DNA of 51,714 nucleotides from CAZMLC01 sp964567125 (lineage in GTDB: Bacteria > Verrucomicrobiota > Kiritimatiellia > RFP12 > UBA1067). Position numbers and translations under genes: made by a program. Location of the stretch: the NCBI GenBank assembly GCA_964567125.1, contig CAZMLC010000011.1, forward strand, positions 1 to 51,714, written 5' to 3'. This document shows positions 41,993 to 51,310 of this stretch, piece after piece (within the stretch, counting starts at the first letter, position 1; every line of letters starts with the position of its first letter). The notes under the pieces are model-generated. The model was not told the DNA's origin, ran no database searches, and saw only the letters and a list, made by a program, of their open reading frames with translations.

Positions 41993-44900
41993 GTGGATAT
42001 CCCAAAAAAACTGAGCGGCATGCATCCATCTGAGCTTACAAAACAAGGCCTGATCAAATGGGGGGGAGAGGCTGTCTACGCACAAGCGGAACGGCTCGTG
42101 AAAAGCGGGGCTGTTCTGCAGGCGGAAATGAAGGAGGACTGGATCACCGGCACGATCGCGCGCGATCCTACACCGGTCACGACGCGGTTGCGCGTGATTA
42201 CGCCCAGCCGGATTGACAGCAAATGCCCCTGCTTCGCCAATCAGCGGAACGGTCAGGTCTGCCAGCACGTGGTCGCCCTCGGCATCGTTATCATGATGCG
42301 TCACTCCGACCCGCTGCGCGAACAGAAATATCAGGAGGATAAACGCCGCGCGCAGCGCATGATGAGCAGCCCGGTCGTCAACAATCTGATCCGCCGCGAT
42401 CCGCACGGGAAAAAGGCCCATCTCGCTCTGCTTTTGCCCGCTAACTGGCAGGAGACCTTCTGGACCGGAGAGATTCCGGTCACGCTGTTTTTGATGGTCG
42501 ACCAGAAACTGGTTGCACTCGAAGAGGTTCCGCGCACCGTAGCGTACGCACTCTCGGAGCAGGACGATGCCCTGCTCTCGGTCGTCGAAGACATCCTTGA
42601 AGGCGCTGTCAAAAGTCAGCTGACCTTGCCCCCGTTTGACTTCCTGAACGTCCTGGGGCTAACCCATCACATGACCATTCAGGTCGGACCGAACCACAAC
42701 CTTAACGTCGCCCCGCATTCGATTGCCGGCGGACTTGACGTCCGTTTGGATCAAACAACCGGCACATTGACTGTCACGGCAACCGCACAGCTACCCGCCG
42801 AGATGAGCGCCACGCCGCTGCGCTTCTTCGCCCACAATAAGCAGGCGCTCGTCGTGGCCGGCGAACAGGCCTATTTCATCAAGGTGGAGCACGTCCTCCC
42901 CATCCCCCATCACCCGCTGTATCGGCACGCCATCGTCATTCCGCGCGATCACGTCATCGACTTCGTCCAGAAGGAGATCAACACGCTCGCGGCCAAGATC
43001 CCCATCGACATGGATGTCACGCCCGATCTCTTCAGCGTCACCGCAGGCAAACCGCAGTTCTGCATTGAACTGCGCGGTTCCGCCGCATCGCTGCGCGCCG
43101 TTGTCACAGCGCACTATGATCAGCAGGCTTTTAATGTCGGCATCCCGCCCAGCCAGGCCACCTGCATGCAGCCGGATCCGGACGACATCCTGCACTACAT
43201 CACGCGCAATCCGGAGGCTGAACGCACCGCCATCAAGCAGATCAAAAACTATCGTTTCGAAGAGGATGCCGCGTCCGTGCCTTATTCGTTTACGCTGGTC
43301 GGCGCGCGCGAGGTCATGAACTTTCTCGGAACAGGCCTGCCGACCTTGCGCCGCTCCGGCTGGAAATTTACACTCACCGACAAACTGGAAGCGCTGCTAG
43401 ACGAGACGCCGTTCATCACCCCGGTCGTCAAGATCACGGAGAAATCGGAACAGGCGTTTGAAGTCGGCTATACCTTTGAGTTGCCGAACAACGAAGGGTG
43501 CGTCGCACCGACCGAGATCAGCCGAACACTCAATCGCGGCGATGCCTACGTCCAAATCAATGCGAAGACCTACCTGATTGACCGCGATGCCATTGAGTCC
43601 ATGCACGATGTCTTCCGCGATTGCGTTTCGCGCGCCAGTAACAAGCCCGGACACTTTCAGCTCTCCACCCTCTATGCGCCGTTTGTCCAGGCCTCGCTGC
43701 GCGGACTCGACGGCATGGACCTTGAAGAGCCGCCGCACTGGCGTGACAAGGCTGAGGTCTGCAACCGCGTGGGCTCCATCCAGATGCGCCCTGTGCCCCT
43801 CGGCGCGCTTGAAAATACCCTGCGTCCCTATCAGAAAGAGGGCGTCTACTGGCTGCGGTTTATCGAAGAGACCGGCATGAACGGCATCCTCGCCGACGAA
43901 ATGGGTCTCGGCAAGACGCTGCAAACGCTCACCTGGCTCAGTTTGTCGCGCAGCGATAAGCAGGCGCAAAGCAAGCCAGCTCTGATCGTCTGCCCGACGA
44001 GCCTTGTGGAGAACTGGAACCGCGAAGCTGAAAAATTCGTGCCGCAACTGAAACGCGTCGTTATCTCCGGCGCAGACCGTCACGCGCGCTTTCCAGAAAT
44101 CGCCGCTGCGGATCTTGTCATCACCTCGTATGCGCTCTTGCGCCGTGATCTGGAAATCTATCATCAGCATCAGTTTTCCGTCGCTGTGCTCGATGAAGCC
44201 CAGCACATTAAAAACCGTTCGACACAGAACGCGGTCGCGGCAAAACAGTTGAACGCCGTGAATAAACTCGTGCTCACCGGCACGCCGCTGGAAAACAGCG
44301 TGGCGGATCTCTGGTCCATCATGGACTTCCTGCTGCCACAGTATCTCGGCGATTACGACACCTTCAAGTTGACCTACGAGGAGCCGATTGAAAGCGGGGA
44401 TTTAGGCGCCTATCGCGCACAGGAGAAACTGAGTCGCAAACTCCATCCCTTCCTGTTGCGCCGCCTCAAAAAGGATGTGGCCAAAGACCTGCCCGACAAA
44501 ATTGTCAACGTACGCTATTGCACGCTTACGTCCGATCAGCAGCGCGTCTACAACACCCTGCTCGCCGAGTCGCGGCAGACTATCAAAGGACTCGTGGACG
44601 CCAAGGGCTTCGACCGTTCCCGCTTTGAGATCCTCACGATCCTGATGCGCCTGCGCCAGACCTGCTGCCATCTCGACCTTCTGACCGCCGCGCAGGGCAA
44701 AAAAATGAACTACGCGGAACCCTCCGCCAAGCTCGATGCCTTCATGGATATTCTCGACGAAGCGATCGACGGCGGTCACCGTATTCTCGTCTTCTCCCAA
44801 TTCGTCGGCATGCTCAAGGTGCTGCGCGAAACTTTTGAAAAGGATTCCATTCCCTATTGCTACCTCGATGGCTCCACGCAGGACCGCATGGCGCAGTGCC

Positions 44901-45235
44901 AGCGCTTCAACACAACGCCCTCCATCCCGGTCTTTCTGATCAGCCTCAAGGCCGGCGGTACAGGCCTCAACCTCACCGGGGCGGACATGGTCGTCCACTT
45001 TGACCCCTGGTGGAATCCGGCGGTTGAGGATCAAGCCACAGACCGCGCCCACCGCATTGGTCAAAAGCGAACCGTGCACTGCATCAAGCTGATTACGGAA
45101 CAGACTGTCGAAGAAAAAGTGCTCGCGATGCAAAAGAAGAAGCAAGCCATCATCGATGCCACGCTCGGTGCCAGCGACGAGGCGATCATGAAGAAAATGT
45201 CGTTCGACGATATCCGTGATTTAATCGGGCTTTAA
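41993..45235 (+). CDS. SWIM zinc-finger SNF2/Rad54-family helicase-like ATPase
   Basis: 1,080 residues. The GTG at 41993 directly follows the upstream TGA; an ATG at 42020 is an alternative, neither with a clear ribosome-binding site. A SWIM zinc finger lies at about residues 77-100 (CPCFANQRNGQVCQHVVAL, Cys-x-Cys-x(n)-Cys-x-His). A middle region of about 500 residues without clear motifs follows. The SNF2 ATPase holds motif I ILADEMGLGKT (from about 635), motif II DEAQHIK (Asp734), motif III LTGTPLENSV, then the second RecA lobe with VFSQFVGML, LKAGGTGLNLTGAD and ATDRAHRIGQ. Such bacterial HepA/RapA-like proteins translocate on dsDNA and remodel protein-DNA complexes. This is the last gene before tRNA-Val and may be housekeeping or part of the defence region. 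Confidence 0.9.
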   Translation: MDIPKKLSGMHPSELTKQGLIKWGGEAVYAQAERLVKSGAVLQAEMKEDWITGTIARDPTPVTTRLRVITPSRIDSKCPCFANQRNGQVCQHVVALGIVIMMRHSDPLREQKYQEDKRRAQRMMSSPVVNNLIRRDPHGKKAHLALLLPANWQETFWTGEIPVTLFLMVDQKLVALEEVPRTVAYALSEQDDALLSVVEDILEGAVKSQLTLPPFDFLNVLGLTHHMTIQVGPNHNLNVAPHSIAGGLDVRLDQTTGTLTVTATAQLPAEMSATPLRFFAHNKQALVVAGEQAYFIKVEHVLPIPHHPLYRHAIVIPRDHVIDFVQKEINTLAAKIPIDMDVTPDLFSVTAGKPQFCIELRGSAASLRAVVTAHYDQQAFNVGIPPSQATCMQPDPDDILHYITRNPEAERTAIKQIKNYRFEEDAASVPYSFTLVGAREVMNFLGTGLPTLRRSGWKFTLTDKLEALLDETPFITPVVKITEKSEQAFEVGYTFELPNNEGCVAPTEISRTLNRGDAYVQINAKTYLIDRDAIESMHDVFRDCVSRASNKPGHFQLSTLYAPFVQASLRGLDGMDLEEPPHWRDKAEVCNRVGSIQMRPVPLGALENTLRPYQKEGVYWLRFIEETGMNGILADEMGLGKTLQTLTWLSLSRSDKQAQSKPALIVCPTSLVENWNREAEKFVPQLKRVVISGADRHARFPEIAAADLVITSYALLRRDLEIYHQHQFSVAVLDEAQHIKNRSTQNAVAAKQLNAVNKLVLTGTPLENSVADLWSIMDFLLPQYLGDYDTFKLTYEEPIESGDLGAYRAQEKLSRKLHPFLLRRLKKDVAKDLPDKIVNVRYCTLTSDQQRVYNTLLAESRQTIKGLVDAKGFDRSRFEILTILMRLRQTCCHLDLLTAAQGKKMNYAEPSAKLDAFMDILDEAIDGGHRILVFSQFVGMLKVLRETFEKDSIPYCYLDGSTQDRMAQCQRFNTTPSIPVFLISLKAGGTGLNLTGADMVVHFDPWWNPAVEDQATDRAHRIGQKRTVHCIKLITEQTVEEKVLAMQKKKQAIIDATLGASDEAIMKKMSFDDIRDLIGL

Positions 45236-45322
45236 CCAAAAATACGCCTTGAATTCAGCCCCTGTTTTTGACATACTTCAAAGCCTGTAAGTCAACGCCA
45301 TTTCACGGCGTTACACCTCTCC

Positions 45323-45399
45323 GGGCGCTTATCTCAGTTGGTTAGAGAGTCTGGTTTACACCCAGAATGTCGGGGGTTCGAGTCCCTCAGCGCCCACCA
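45323..45399 (+). tRNA. tRNA-Val (anticodon UAC), CCA encoded
   Basis: Acceptor GGGCGCT pairs with AGCGCCC. The anticodon stem TCTGG/CCAGA closes the loop TTTACAC with anticodon TAC at 45357-45359. The T-arm GGGGGTTCGAGTCCCTC is canonical, and the 3' end is ACCA. It marks the left boundary of the restriction/defence region. Confidence 0.97.
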
Positions 45400-45407
45400 A
45401 CTTTTCC

Positions 45408-45455
45408 AGCCTGTAAACATCGATTTTGACCAATGTTTACGGGCTTTTAATTTTT
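45408..45455 (+). terminator. Terminator after tRNA-Val
   Basis: AGCCTGTAAACAT and ATGTTTACGGGCT form a 13-bp stem with one G:T pair, followed by TTTAATTTTT. The rest of the 45400-45579 intergenic region is AT-rich and holds the promoter of the next gene. Confidence 0.75.
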
Positions 45456-45525
45456 ATATTCTGCACACCAACTTAATAGCCGTATCGGCTACATAGGGAA
45501 TCAATAATATGTTTAGTATTCTACC

Positions 45526-45554
45526 TTTACCCTTTGTGTGAAAAATATTATAGT
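45526..45554 (+). promoter_or_regulatory. Promoter of the defence operon
   Basis: TTTACC (45526-45531), a 17-bp spacer and TATAGT (45549-45554), ending 25 bp before the helicase ATG at 45580. This position supports the 45580 start over the in-frame GTG at 45538. Confidence 0.5.
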
Positions 45555-45579
45555 ATGTTATCAATTTTACACGTTTGTT

Positions 45580-48500
45580 ATGGAAATTCTCGATAATATA
45601 ACGCACCTCCTTGGGGATGATTTGAAACAACGCCTCAAAAACGGCGGAAAGATGCGCATTGCAGCTTCCTGTTTCTCAATTTATGCCTACGAGACGCTGA
45701 AGCAGGAATTATCCGCTCTTGATGATTTTCAGTTTATTTTCACTTCACCTACGTTTGTCCCGGATCAAGTTACCGATCGACTCAAAAAAGAGCGGCGCGA
45801 GTTTCACCTCCCCAAATTGCACCGGGAGAACAGCCTTTACGGCACAGAGTTTGAAATCCGTCTGAAAAACGAATTGACGCAAAAAGCTATCGCCAAAGAA
45901 TGTGCCGCATGGATCAAATCAAAAGCCCGTTTTCGATCGAACACCAGTGATGCCCCGATGCAGCAGTTTGCATGCGTATCCTCGCCATCGGAGACCTCCG
46001 TTTATCTTCCACTTCACGGCTTTACGGCGGTCGACCTTGGTTATCAAAAGGGAAATGCCGTTTCAAACATTGTGACGCGACTGGACGATGCCGCCGCGAC
46101 TTCAACCTTTTTATCGCTCTTTGACCAAATTTGGGCGGATGGCTCGAAAACACAGGAAATCACGGATCTTCTCTGTGAACATATCGCCGCAGTCTATAAA
46201 GAGAATGCATCGGAGACGGTCTATTTCCTGATGCTCTATCACATTTTCAGCGAATTTCTGGAGGATATCACTGAGGATGTGTTACCCAACGATCTCACGG
46301 GCTATCAGCAGAGCCTCGTCTGGAAAAAGTTGTTCCAGTTTCAGCGTGACGCCGCAAATGGGATCATCAATAAGCTGGAATCCTATAACGGATGTATCCT
46401 GGCTGACAGCGTCGGCCTCGGTAAAACATTCACNNNNNNNNNNNNNNNNNNNNNNNNNNNNNNNNNNNNNNNNNNNNNNNNNNNNNNNNNNNNNNNNNNN
46501 NNNNNNNNNNNNNNNNNNNNNNNNNNNNNNNNNGCAACGCCGGTCAACAATCGCTTTGCGGACCTGAAGAACCAGCTCGCGCTTGCCTATGAAGGAAACT
46601 CCGAGGCGCTTTCGGAAAAACTTAAATCGCGTAAGAACATCGAAGAAACCTTCCGCCTGGCGCAGGCAGCTTTTAATGCGTGGTCCGAACTTCCCGTCGC
46701 CAAGAGAACCCCTGATGCGATTCTTTCCGCCCTTGATTTTAACTTCTTTGAGCTTTTAGACAGCGTGACAATCGCACGGTCGCGTAAACACATTCAGAAG
46801 TATTATGACACGACGGATGTGGGATTGTTTCCCGAGCGCCTGAAACCGCGTTCACTCCAGTGCCCGCTGACTGACCGCGCAGATGTGATTGGCTACAATG
46901 CCATTTTCAACACACTCATGTCTATGGTCATGGCGGTCTATAAGCCGTTCTCCTATATTCTGGACAGTCGCGTTTCAAAATATGAAGCGCAGTATGACAC
47001 GCTTGTCCGCGGAGGTATCTCCCGGCTTAAGCAGGCGGATCGTGAAAACAGCCTCCAGACGCTCATGACGATCAACCTGCTGAAACGGCTCGAAAGTTCC
47101 GTGGAGGCCTTCCGCCTGACTCTTGAAACGCTGCTGGTCAACTTAAACGAGACGCTCGGCCGTATCGCATCGTTCCAGAATACCGGGACCGCAAGCACCA
47201 TTGACGATTCAGCCTCTGCGTATGCCGACGAGGAGGACGACGAGGAAGACTCCGGCGAGGCGGACGCCAGCTTCGGAACCAAAATCAAGATCGACCTCGC
47301 CGACATGGATCTGCCGCGCTGGCGGCATGACCTCGAAGCGGATCATGCCATTATCGTCTATCTCCTTGATGAGATGCGGAAAGTCACATCCCGCGACGAC
47401 ACAAAATTACTCCGGCTTCTTGAACTGATTCAGCACAAGGTGACCCACCCGTTAAACCCCGGCAACCGCAAAGTGCTTATCTTTACGGCCTTCGCGGATA
47501 CGGCACGCTACCTATACCGGAACCTTTCCGAAAAGCTGCTGGCGGATAAAGGGCTCCATACAGGATTGATCACGGGATCCGGTGACAGCGTCTGCACGCT
47601 CAAGAAGCGCGCTGACTATCAGACACTCCTGACACTTTTCTCGCCGATCTCAAAAGAACGCAACATCATCTTCCCCAAGGAGACTGAAGAACTTGATATT
47701 CTGATCGGCACGGACTGCATCTCTGAAGGACAAAACCTCCAGGACTGCGATTACCTGATCAACTATGACATCCACTGGAACCCTGTACGCATCATCCAGC
47801 GTTTCGGACGCATTGACCGTATCGGTTCGCAGAACCGGCAGATCCAGCTCGTCAACTTCTGGCCCGATCTCACCCTGGACGAGTACATCAATCTCAAGGA
47901 GCGCGTCGAAAACCGCATGGTCATCGTGGACGTCACGGCCACCGGCGACGAAAATGTTTTGAGCGCCAAGGCGAATGATCTGGCATTCCGCAAGGAACAG
48001 CTCCAGCGCCTGCGCGACGAAGTGATTGATCTGGATGACGTGAAGACGGGCGTCTCCATCACCGACCTTGGCCTGAATGACTTCCGCATGGACCTTGTGA
48101 ACTATGTCAAGGAGCGCGGGACCATGGACGGCGCGCCCCGCGGCATGCATGCCGTTGCCCCGGCAATGCCTGAAAGAGGCATCAAACCCGGTGTTATATT
48201 CGCCCTCCGTAACACCCACGCCGACATGAAGGAAAACACGCAGAATCGGCTGCACCCGTTTTATCTGATCTATGTCGGGATGGATGGAACCATCATTGAG
48301 AACCATACCGAAGTCAAACGGATACTGGACTTACTCCGAACCGCCTGCCGCGGTCAATCCGAACCGGATCCGAGGCTTTATCGTCCGTTCAACGTGGAGA
48401 CACAAGATGGCCGTATGATGGCGCGTTACTCCGCGCTGCTCCGGGATGGCATCCGCTCCATGATCGCCGTCAAAGAGGATAAGGATATCGACAGCCTCTT

Positions 48501-48585
48501 CTCCGGCGGCGGTACCACCGCGCTCCAAAACCCCATCCGCGGGCTCGACGACTTCGAGCTGATCGCTTTTCTTGTCATCCGATGA
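45580..48585 (+). CDS. SNF2-type defence helicase (type III-like/DISARM-related), interrupted by assembly gap
   Basis: About 1,000 residues excluding the N gap at 46434-46533. The N-terminal about 170 residues resemble a PLD-like domain of such helicases, but no HKD motif is visible. Motif I is ILADSVGLGKT, directly before the gap; motif II lies in the gap; ATPVNNRFADL (motif III) follows it. The second lobe has KVLIFTAFADTARYL, DILIGTDCISEGQNLQDCD and RIIQRFGRIDRIGSQ. An acidic linker (DEEDDEEDSGEAD) sits between the lobes. The distance from motif I to motif III in relatives is well over 100 residues, so the true gap is probably several hundred bases. No ribosome-binding site is evident. Its stop overlaps the DUF4391 gene (ATGA). 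Confidence 0.85.
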   Translation: MEILDNITHLLGDDLKQRLKNGGKMRIAASCFSIYAYETLKQELSALDDFQFIFTSPTFVPDQVTDRLKKERREFHLPKLHRENSLYGTEFEIRLKNELTQKAIAKECAAWIKSKARFRSNTSDAPMQQFACVSSPSETSVYLPLHGFTAVDLGYQKGNAVSNIVTRLDDAAATSTFLSLFDQIWADGSKTQEITDLLCEHIAAVYKENASETVYFLMLYHIFSEFLEDITEDVLPNDLTGYQQSLVWKKLFQFQRDAANGIINKLESYNGCILADSVGLGKTFXXXXXXXXXXXXXXXXXXXXXXXXXXXXXXXXXXATPVNNRFADLKNQLALAYEGNSEALSEKLKSRKNIEETFRLAQAAFNAWSELPVAKRTPDAILSALDFNFFELLDSVTIARSRKHIQKYYDTTDVGLFPERLKPRSLQCPLTDRADVIGYNAIFNTLMSMVMAVYKPFSYILDSRVSKYEAQYDTLVRGGISRLKQADRENSLQTLMTINLLKRLESSVEAFRLTLETLLVNLNETLGRIASFQNTGTASTIDDSASAYADEEDDEEDSGEADASFGTKIKIDLADMDLPRWRHDLEADHAIIVYLLDEMRKVTSRDDTKLLRLLELIQHKVTHPLNPGNRKVLIFTAFADTARYLYRNLSEKLLADKGLHTGLITGSGDSVCTLKKRADYQTLLTLFSPISKERNIIFPKETEELDILIGTDCISEGQNLQDCDYLINYDIHWNPVRIIQRFGRIDRIGSQNRQIQLVNFWPDLTLDEYINLKERVENRMVIVDVTATGDENVLSAKANDLAFRKEQLQRLRDEVIDLDDVKTGVSITDLGLNDFRMDLVNYVKERGTMDGAPRGMHAVAPAMPERGIKPGVIFALRNTHADMKENTQNRLHPFYLIYVGMDGTIIENHTEVKRILDLLRTACRGQSEPDPRLYRPFNVETQDGRMMARYSALLRDGIRSMIAVKEDKDIDSLFSGGGTTALQNPIRGLDDFELIAFLVIR
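46434..46533. other. Assembly gap (100 N) inside the defence helicase
   Basis: Exactly 100 N between helicase motif I and motif III; frame happens to be kept. The true length is unknown and likely larger because motif Ia and the DEAx box are missing. Confidence 0.95.
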
Positions 48586-49253
48586 CCATGTTCACATTCC
48601 CCGAACAGACTGTCGTGAACCGCGTCTTGCCCAAGACCAAGATTTACGAAAAGAGCCGCCCGACCAAGGCGGTGCGGGATCTGTTTGTCGCGGAGGTCGA
48701 GCAGATCGTCTGGAAACACAAGCTCTCGCCTGAAACCCTGCGCCTTGCCCCCGCTGACGGCATTCAGGAGATCCAGGTCTTCGAAATCGTCCTCAAAGGC
48801 GCCGACCTTTCACAACGCGTCCTGGAGACGATTGACCGGGCGATTCCGTATCCCCTCTTTTACCGGCTTTGCCGGCAGGACCGCGTGCAGCATACGGCGG
48901 CCTACAAGCGCCCGGCTCAGGATGGTTCCGGCAAATGGGTCATTGGCGAGTATTACCGCACCCCGTGGCATCGGGACAACGCCCCCCGGCCGCTCCCGCT
49001 CGCCCTGGACCTCAAGAGCCTTTACGACCAGATGCTCCGCGCGTTCATCGCCCTGCCCGCCCGCGACGGCGAACCGCTGGCCGAACTCGTGGAACGCGCC
49101 TTTCGCCTCCGCCAGCTTCAGCGCCAGCTCAAACAACTCGAGAACAAGCTCGCCGCCGAAAAGCAGTTCAACCGCAAGGTCGCGATCAACACCGAAATCC
49201 GCCGCCTGATGGCCGAGCTGGCGGTCCATGAGACATCACCCGCCAAACAATAA
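48582..49253 (+). CDS. DUF4391 domain-containing protein
   Basis: 223 residues, starting in an ATGA overlap with the helicase stop (a second ATG lies two codons on). Family features are FPEQTVVNRVLPKTKIYEK, VEQIVWKHKLSPETL, IQEIQVFEIVLKG, IDRAIPYPLFYRL and EYYRTPW. The C-terminal 60 residues are a charged coiled coil (LRQLQRQLKQLENKLAAEKQ). The biochemical function of DUF4391 is unknown to me; it is commonly encoded between an SNF2-type helicase and a type III-like Mod/Res pair, as here. The last codons and the stop lie inside the left arm of a perfect 16-bp hairpin. Confidence 0.82.
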   Translation: MTMFTFPEQTVVNRVLPKTKIYEKSRPTKAVRDLFVAEVEQIVWKHKLSPETLRLAPADGIQEIQVFEIVLKGADLSQRVLETIDRAIPYPLFYRLCRQDRVQHTAAYKRPAQDGSGKWVIGEYYRTPWHRDNAPRPLPLALDLKSLYDQMLRAFIALPARDGEPLAELVERAFRLRQLQRQLKQLENKLAAEKQFNRKVAINTEIRRLMAELAVHETSPAKQ

Positions 49254-49293
49254 TAAACATTTTTTCTGTTTATTATTGTTTGACTGTTTTTTT
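49244..49293 (+). terminator. Perfect 16-bp hairpin plus T-run at the end of the DUF4391 gene
   Basis: CAAACAATAATAAACA (49244-49259) and its exact reverse complement (49267-49282) flank the loop TTTTTTC. TTTTTTT follows at 49287-49293. The left arm includes the last codons and stop of DUF4391; the right arm overlaps the -35 box of the rloA promoter. It is an AT-rich terminator or attenuator. Confidence 0.7.
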
Positions 49294-49308
49294 AAGGAAT
49301 GCGATAAT
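49280..49308 (+). promoter_or_regulatory. Sigma70-type promoter for rloA-rloB
   Basis: TTGACT (49280-49285), a 17-bp spacer and GATAAT (49303-49308), 36 bp before the ATG at 49344, which has an AGAGAAGGA ribosome-binding site. It lets the RloAB pair be transcribed independently of the surrounding operon. Confidence 0.7.
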
Positions 49309-49343
49309 CATGTTCATTTTTATTCAGAGAAGGATGCTATTCC

Positions 49344-50642
49344 ATGATCGCTCAGCTTACGATTAAGAACTTTCGTTCGATTCTCGACATGACCCTTGAC
49401 TTTCGCTTTACCGAGGGCAAGGCGCCGAACGGCTATAGAAATCTGTCGACACTTCCTTTTTTGGAAGATGCCGCGCAAAACAGGATCGTCCCCTGCCTGG
49501 CGATTTTTGGTGCGAACGCGTCCGGCAAGTCGAATATCATCAAAGCCATGTCGACTTTTCATACGATCGTGACCAACAAGGATGCCGCTCTATCGGACTA
49601 CTTTGAACCGAATAAACTCCATGATGGCGCAGCAGCCACGCTGTTTGAGCTAACGGCTATCCATAAAGACATCACCTACACCTATCAGCTTGAATACAAC
49701 GGCACTGAAATTTGCGCTGAATCGCTGGCGAAGAACGACGAACTGCTTTATCAGATCAATCGTCTGAGCGGGGAGTTCGCGATCGGCATGCCTGCCACAG
49801 GTTACACGGATGAACGCCTTCAGTCGATCTTAGAGGTGGAGTGTTCGGACGGGAACGGGCACCAGACAGTCTGTTTCCTGCGCAAAATCCAACAAAACTA
49901 CCCTGGACTGAATGCGGATCTGAAAAAAGTCTTTGATTTCATCAGCAACGACATCCTTATCCTAGGGAGTAACGATATCACCTTGCCGGCGTCGGTGAAT
50001 TTACTAAAACAGTTCCATTCGGGGGACAGCAAGGCGGCGTTGGATGAGATTGTCTCCATCATCCGCATGCTGGACTTTGACATCCGATCGATCGATATCA
50101 ATCATCGCCTAACTGCAACAGAAGAGGCAAGCGCCTCCATGAGAAAAGGATGTTTCTTCCGAATGCTTCCAGACGGAAAACAAATGGAAGTTGTGGATGT
50201 CCGCACGTATCATCGCAACACGCGCGGGGAAACCGTCGGATTTAATTTCCTACGCGAGGAGTCGGATGGCACGCAACGCGTGTCGGGACTCGTGGGGTTA
50301 ATCCTCGCCTGCGTAAAGGACGGGAAAACCCTAATCGTGGATGAACTGGAAAATTCGCTCCATCCGCTGCTGCTCAAGGAGTTGATCCGCATGTTCAAGG
50401 ATAAGCGTTATAATCAGTCGAACGCGCAGATTGTCTTTTCCACACACAATACGGATATCCTGGATAATGCGATCCTTCGCCTGGGTGAAGTGGCGATTGT
50501 GCGAAAAACGGAGCGAACCGGTACTCTTGCCCGGCGTTTAGTCGACATCAAGGACGATGGCATTGATGTGCGCAACGTAACCAACTTCCGCAAGCAGTAT
50601 CTGGACGGATTCTACTCGGGCATTCCGCACCCGGCCCTTTAA
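49344..50642 (+). CDS. RloA-like AAA ATPase (COG1106, ABC/OLD-type)
   Basis: 432 residues. It starts MIAQLTIKNFRSI, the usual beginning of COG1106 ATPases. Walker A is GANASGKS (residues 56-63). The ABC-type signature region is RVSGLVGLI, Walker B is TLIVDELENSLHP, and the switch histidine lies in FSTHNTDIL. Such ATPases pair with a small TOPRIM-like nuclease or effector in anti-phage systems (RloAB, and more distantly PARIS and OLD/Gabija). The next gene encodes the partner 11 bases after the stop. It sits between DUF4391 and mod and has its own promoter, so it is probably a separate module. Confidence 0.88.
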   Translation: MIAQLTIKNFRSILDMTLDFRFTEGKAPNGYRNLSTLPFLEDAAQNRIVPCLAIFGANASGKSNIIKAMSTFHTIVTNKDAALSDYFEPNKLHDGAAATLFELTAIHKDITYTYQLEYNGTEICAESLAKNDELLYQINRLSGEFAIGMPATGYTDERLQSILEVECSDGNGHQTVCFLRKIQQNYPGLNADLKKVFDFISNDILILGSNDITLPASVNLLKQFHSGDSKAALDEIVSIIRMLDFDIRSIDINHRLTATEEASASMRKGCFFRMLPDGKQMEVVDVRTYHRNTRGETVGFNFLREESDGTQRVSGLVGLILACVKDGKTLIVDELENSLHPLLLKELIRMFKDKRYNQSNAQIVFSTHNTDILDNAILRLGEVAIVRKTERTGTLARRLVDIKDDGIDVRNVTNFRKQYLDGFYSGIPHPAL

Positions 50643-50653
50643 GGAATATGCCC

Positions 50654-51301
50654 ATGCGATCATACATCATAGTTTGTGAGGGACGATCCGAGTATGCCTA
50701 CCTGCGAAGGCTGCAAAGTTTTCTTGACGCACAAACAGAGGTCTGGCCTGTGCCCCTGCTATTCATTCCTCAAATACCCGAAAATTCAGATGGGGACGAA
50801 AACGGTGGCGGTTTCTACACGAATGTGTCCAGGTGTTACAGACAGCAGCGGAAAGACAACAAGAAAGCCAAGATTGAGGTCTGGGTGGACGACGATATCT
50901 ATCTCCGGCAGGATTCCGACATTGAGAGAAAGAACCGCGCCAGTTACCTAAAAAAGCCCCACGGAATTCCAGATTTCCGGTTCTCCTTCCACAACTTCGA
51001 GGACTTTCTAGCACTGCATCTGGAGGATGCAGCCATCCAAGCATGGCATACCGCCTTTGATCCTGACCATGTCGCCAAACCGCTTCATTCGGAAGACTAC
51101 ATGCCGCGCTTTGGTTCCGTTCTGCCGGGATACGAAAAGGGCTCCCTCGATCCGGACTTCATCACGCGCGAATCCCTTTTGCGCCTGAAGGCCAATCTCG
51201 CCAGACCTCTCGTTCCGCAGTCGACCGATCCGCACTTCCCGAGTTTCGCGCATTTTCTGATTGAACAAATCGACACCGCATTCCCGACGCTGTTAATCTA
51301 G
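50654..51301 (+). CDS. RloB-like TOPRIM-type effector
   Basis: 215 residues from the ATG at 50654, which has AAGGA 8 bp upstream; an ATG at 50648 is too close to it. The TOPRIM-like pattern is seen in YIIVCEGRSEYAYLRRL (catalytic Glu) and KIEVWVDDDIYLRQDS (D-x-D). NFEDFLALH is a conserved RloB segment. In RloAB-type systems this protein is thought to be the effector, controlled by the ATPase; its target is not established from sequence. It is coupled to rloA and followed 9 bases later by mod. Confidence 0.82.
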   Translation: MRSYIIVCEGRSEYAYLRRLQSFLDAQTEVWPVPLLFIPQIPENSDGDENGGGFYTNVSRCYRQQRKDNKKAKIEVWVDDDIYLRQDSDIERKNRASYLKKPHGIPDFRFSFHNFEDFLALHLEDAAIQAWHTAFDPDHVAKPLHSEDYMPRFGSVLPGYEKGSLDPDFITRESLLRLKANLARPLVPQSTDPHFPSFAHFLIEQIDTAFPTLLI

Positions 51302-51310
51302 GAGCTACTT

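Noticed and set aside
45282..45416. Direct repeat AGCCTGTAA on both sides of tRNA-Val (45282-45290 and 45408-45416), considered as attachment sites.
   Set aside because: Only 9 bp, not part of the tRNA 3' end, and the right copy is explained as an arm of the tRNA terminator.
45538..45579. Upstream in-frame start for the defence helicase.
   Set aside because: It would begin inside or before the promoter -10 element; the N-terminus from 45580 fits related helicases.
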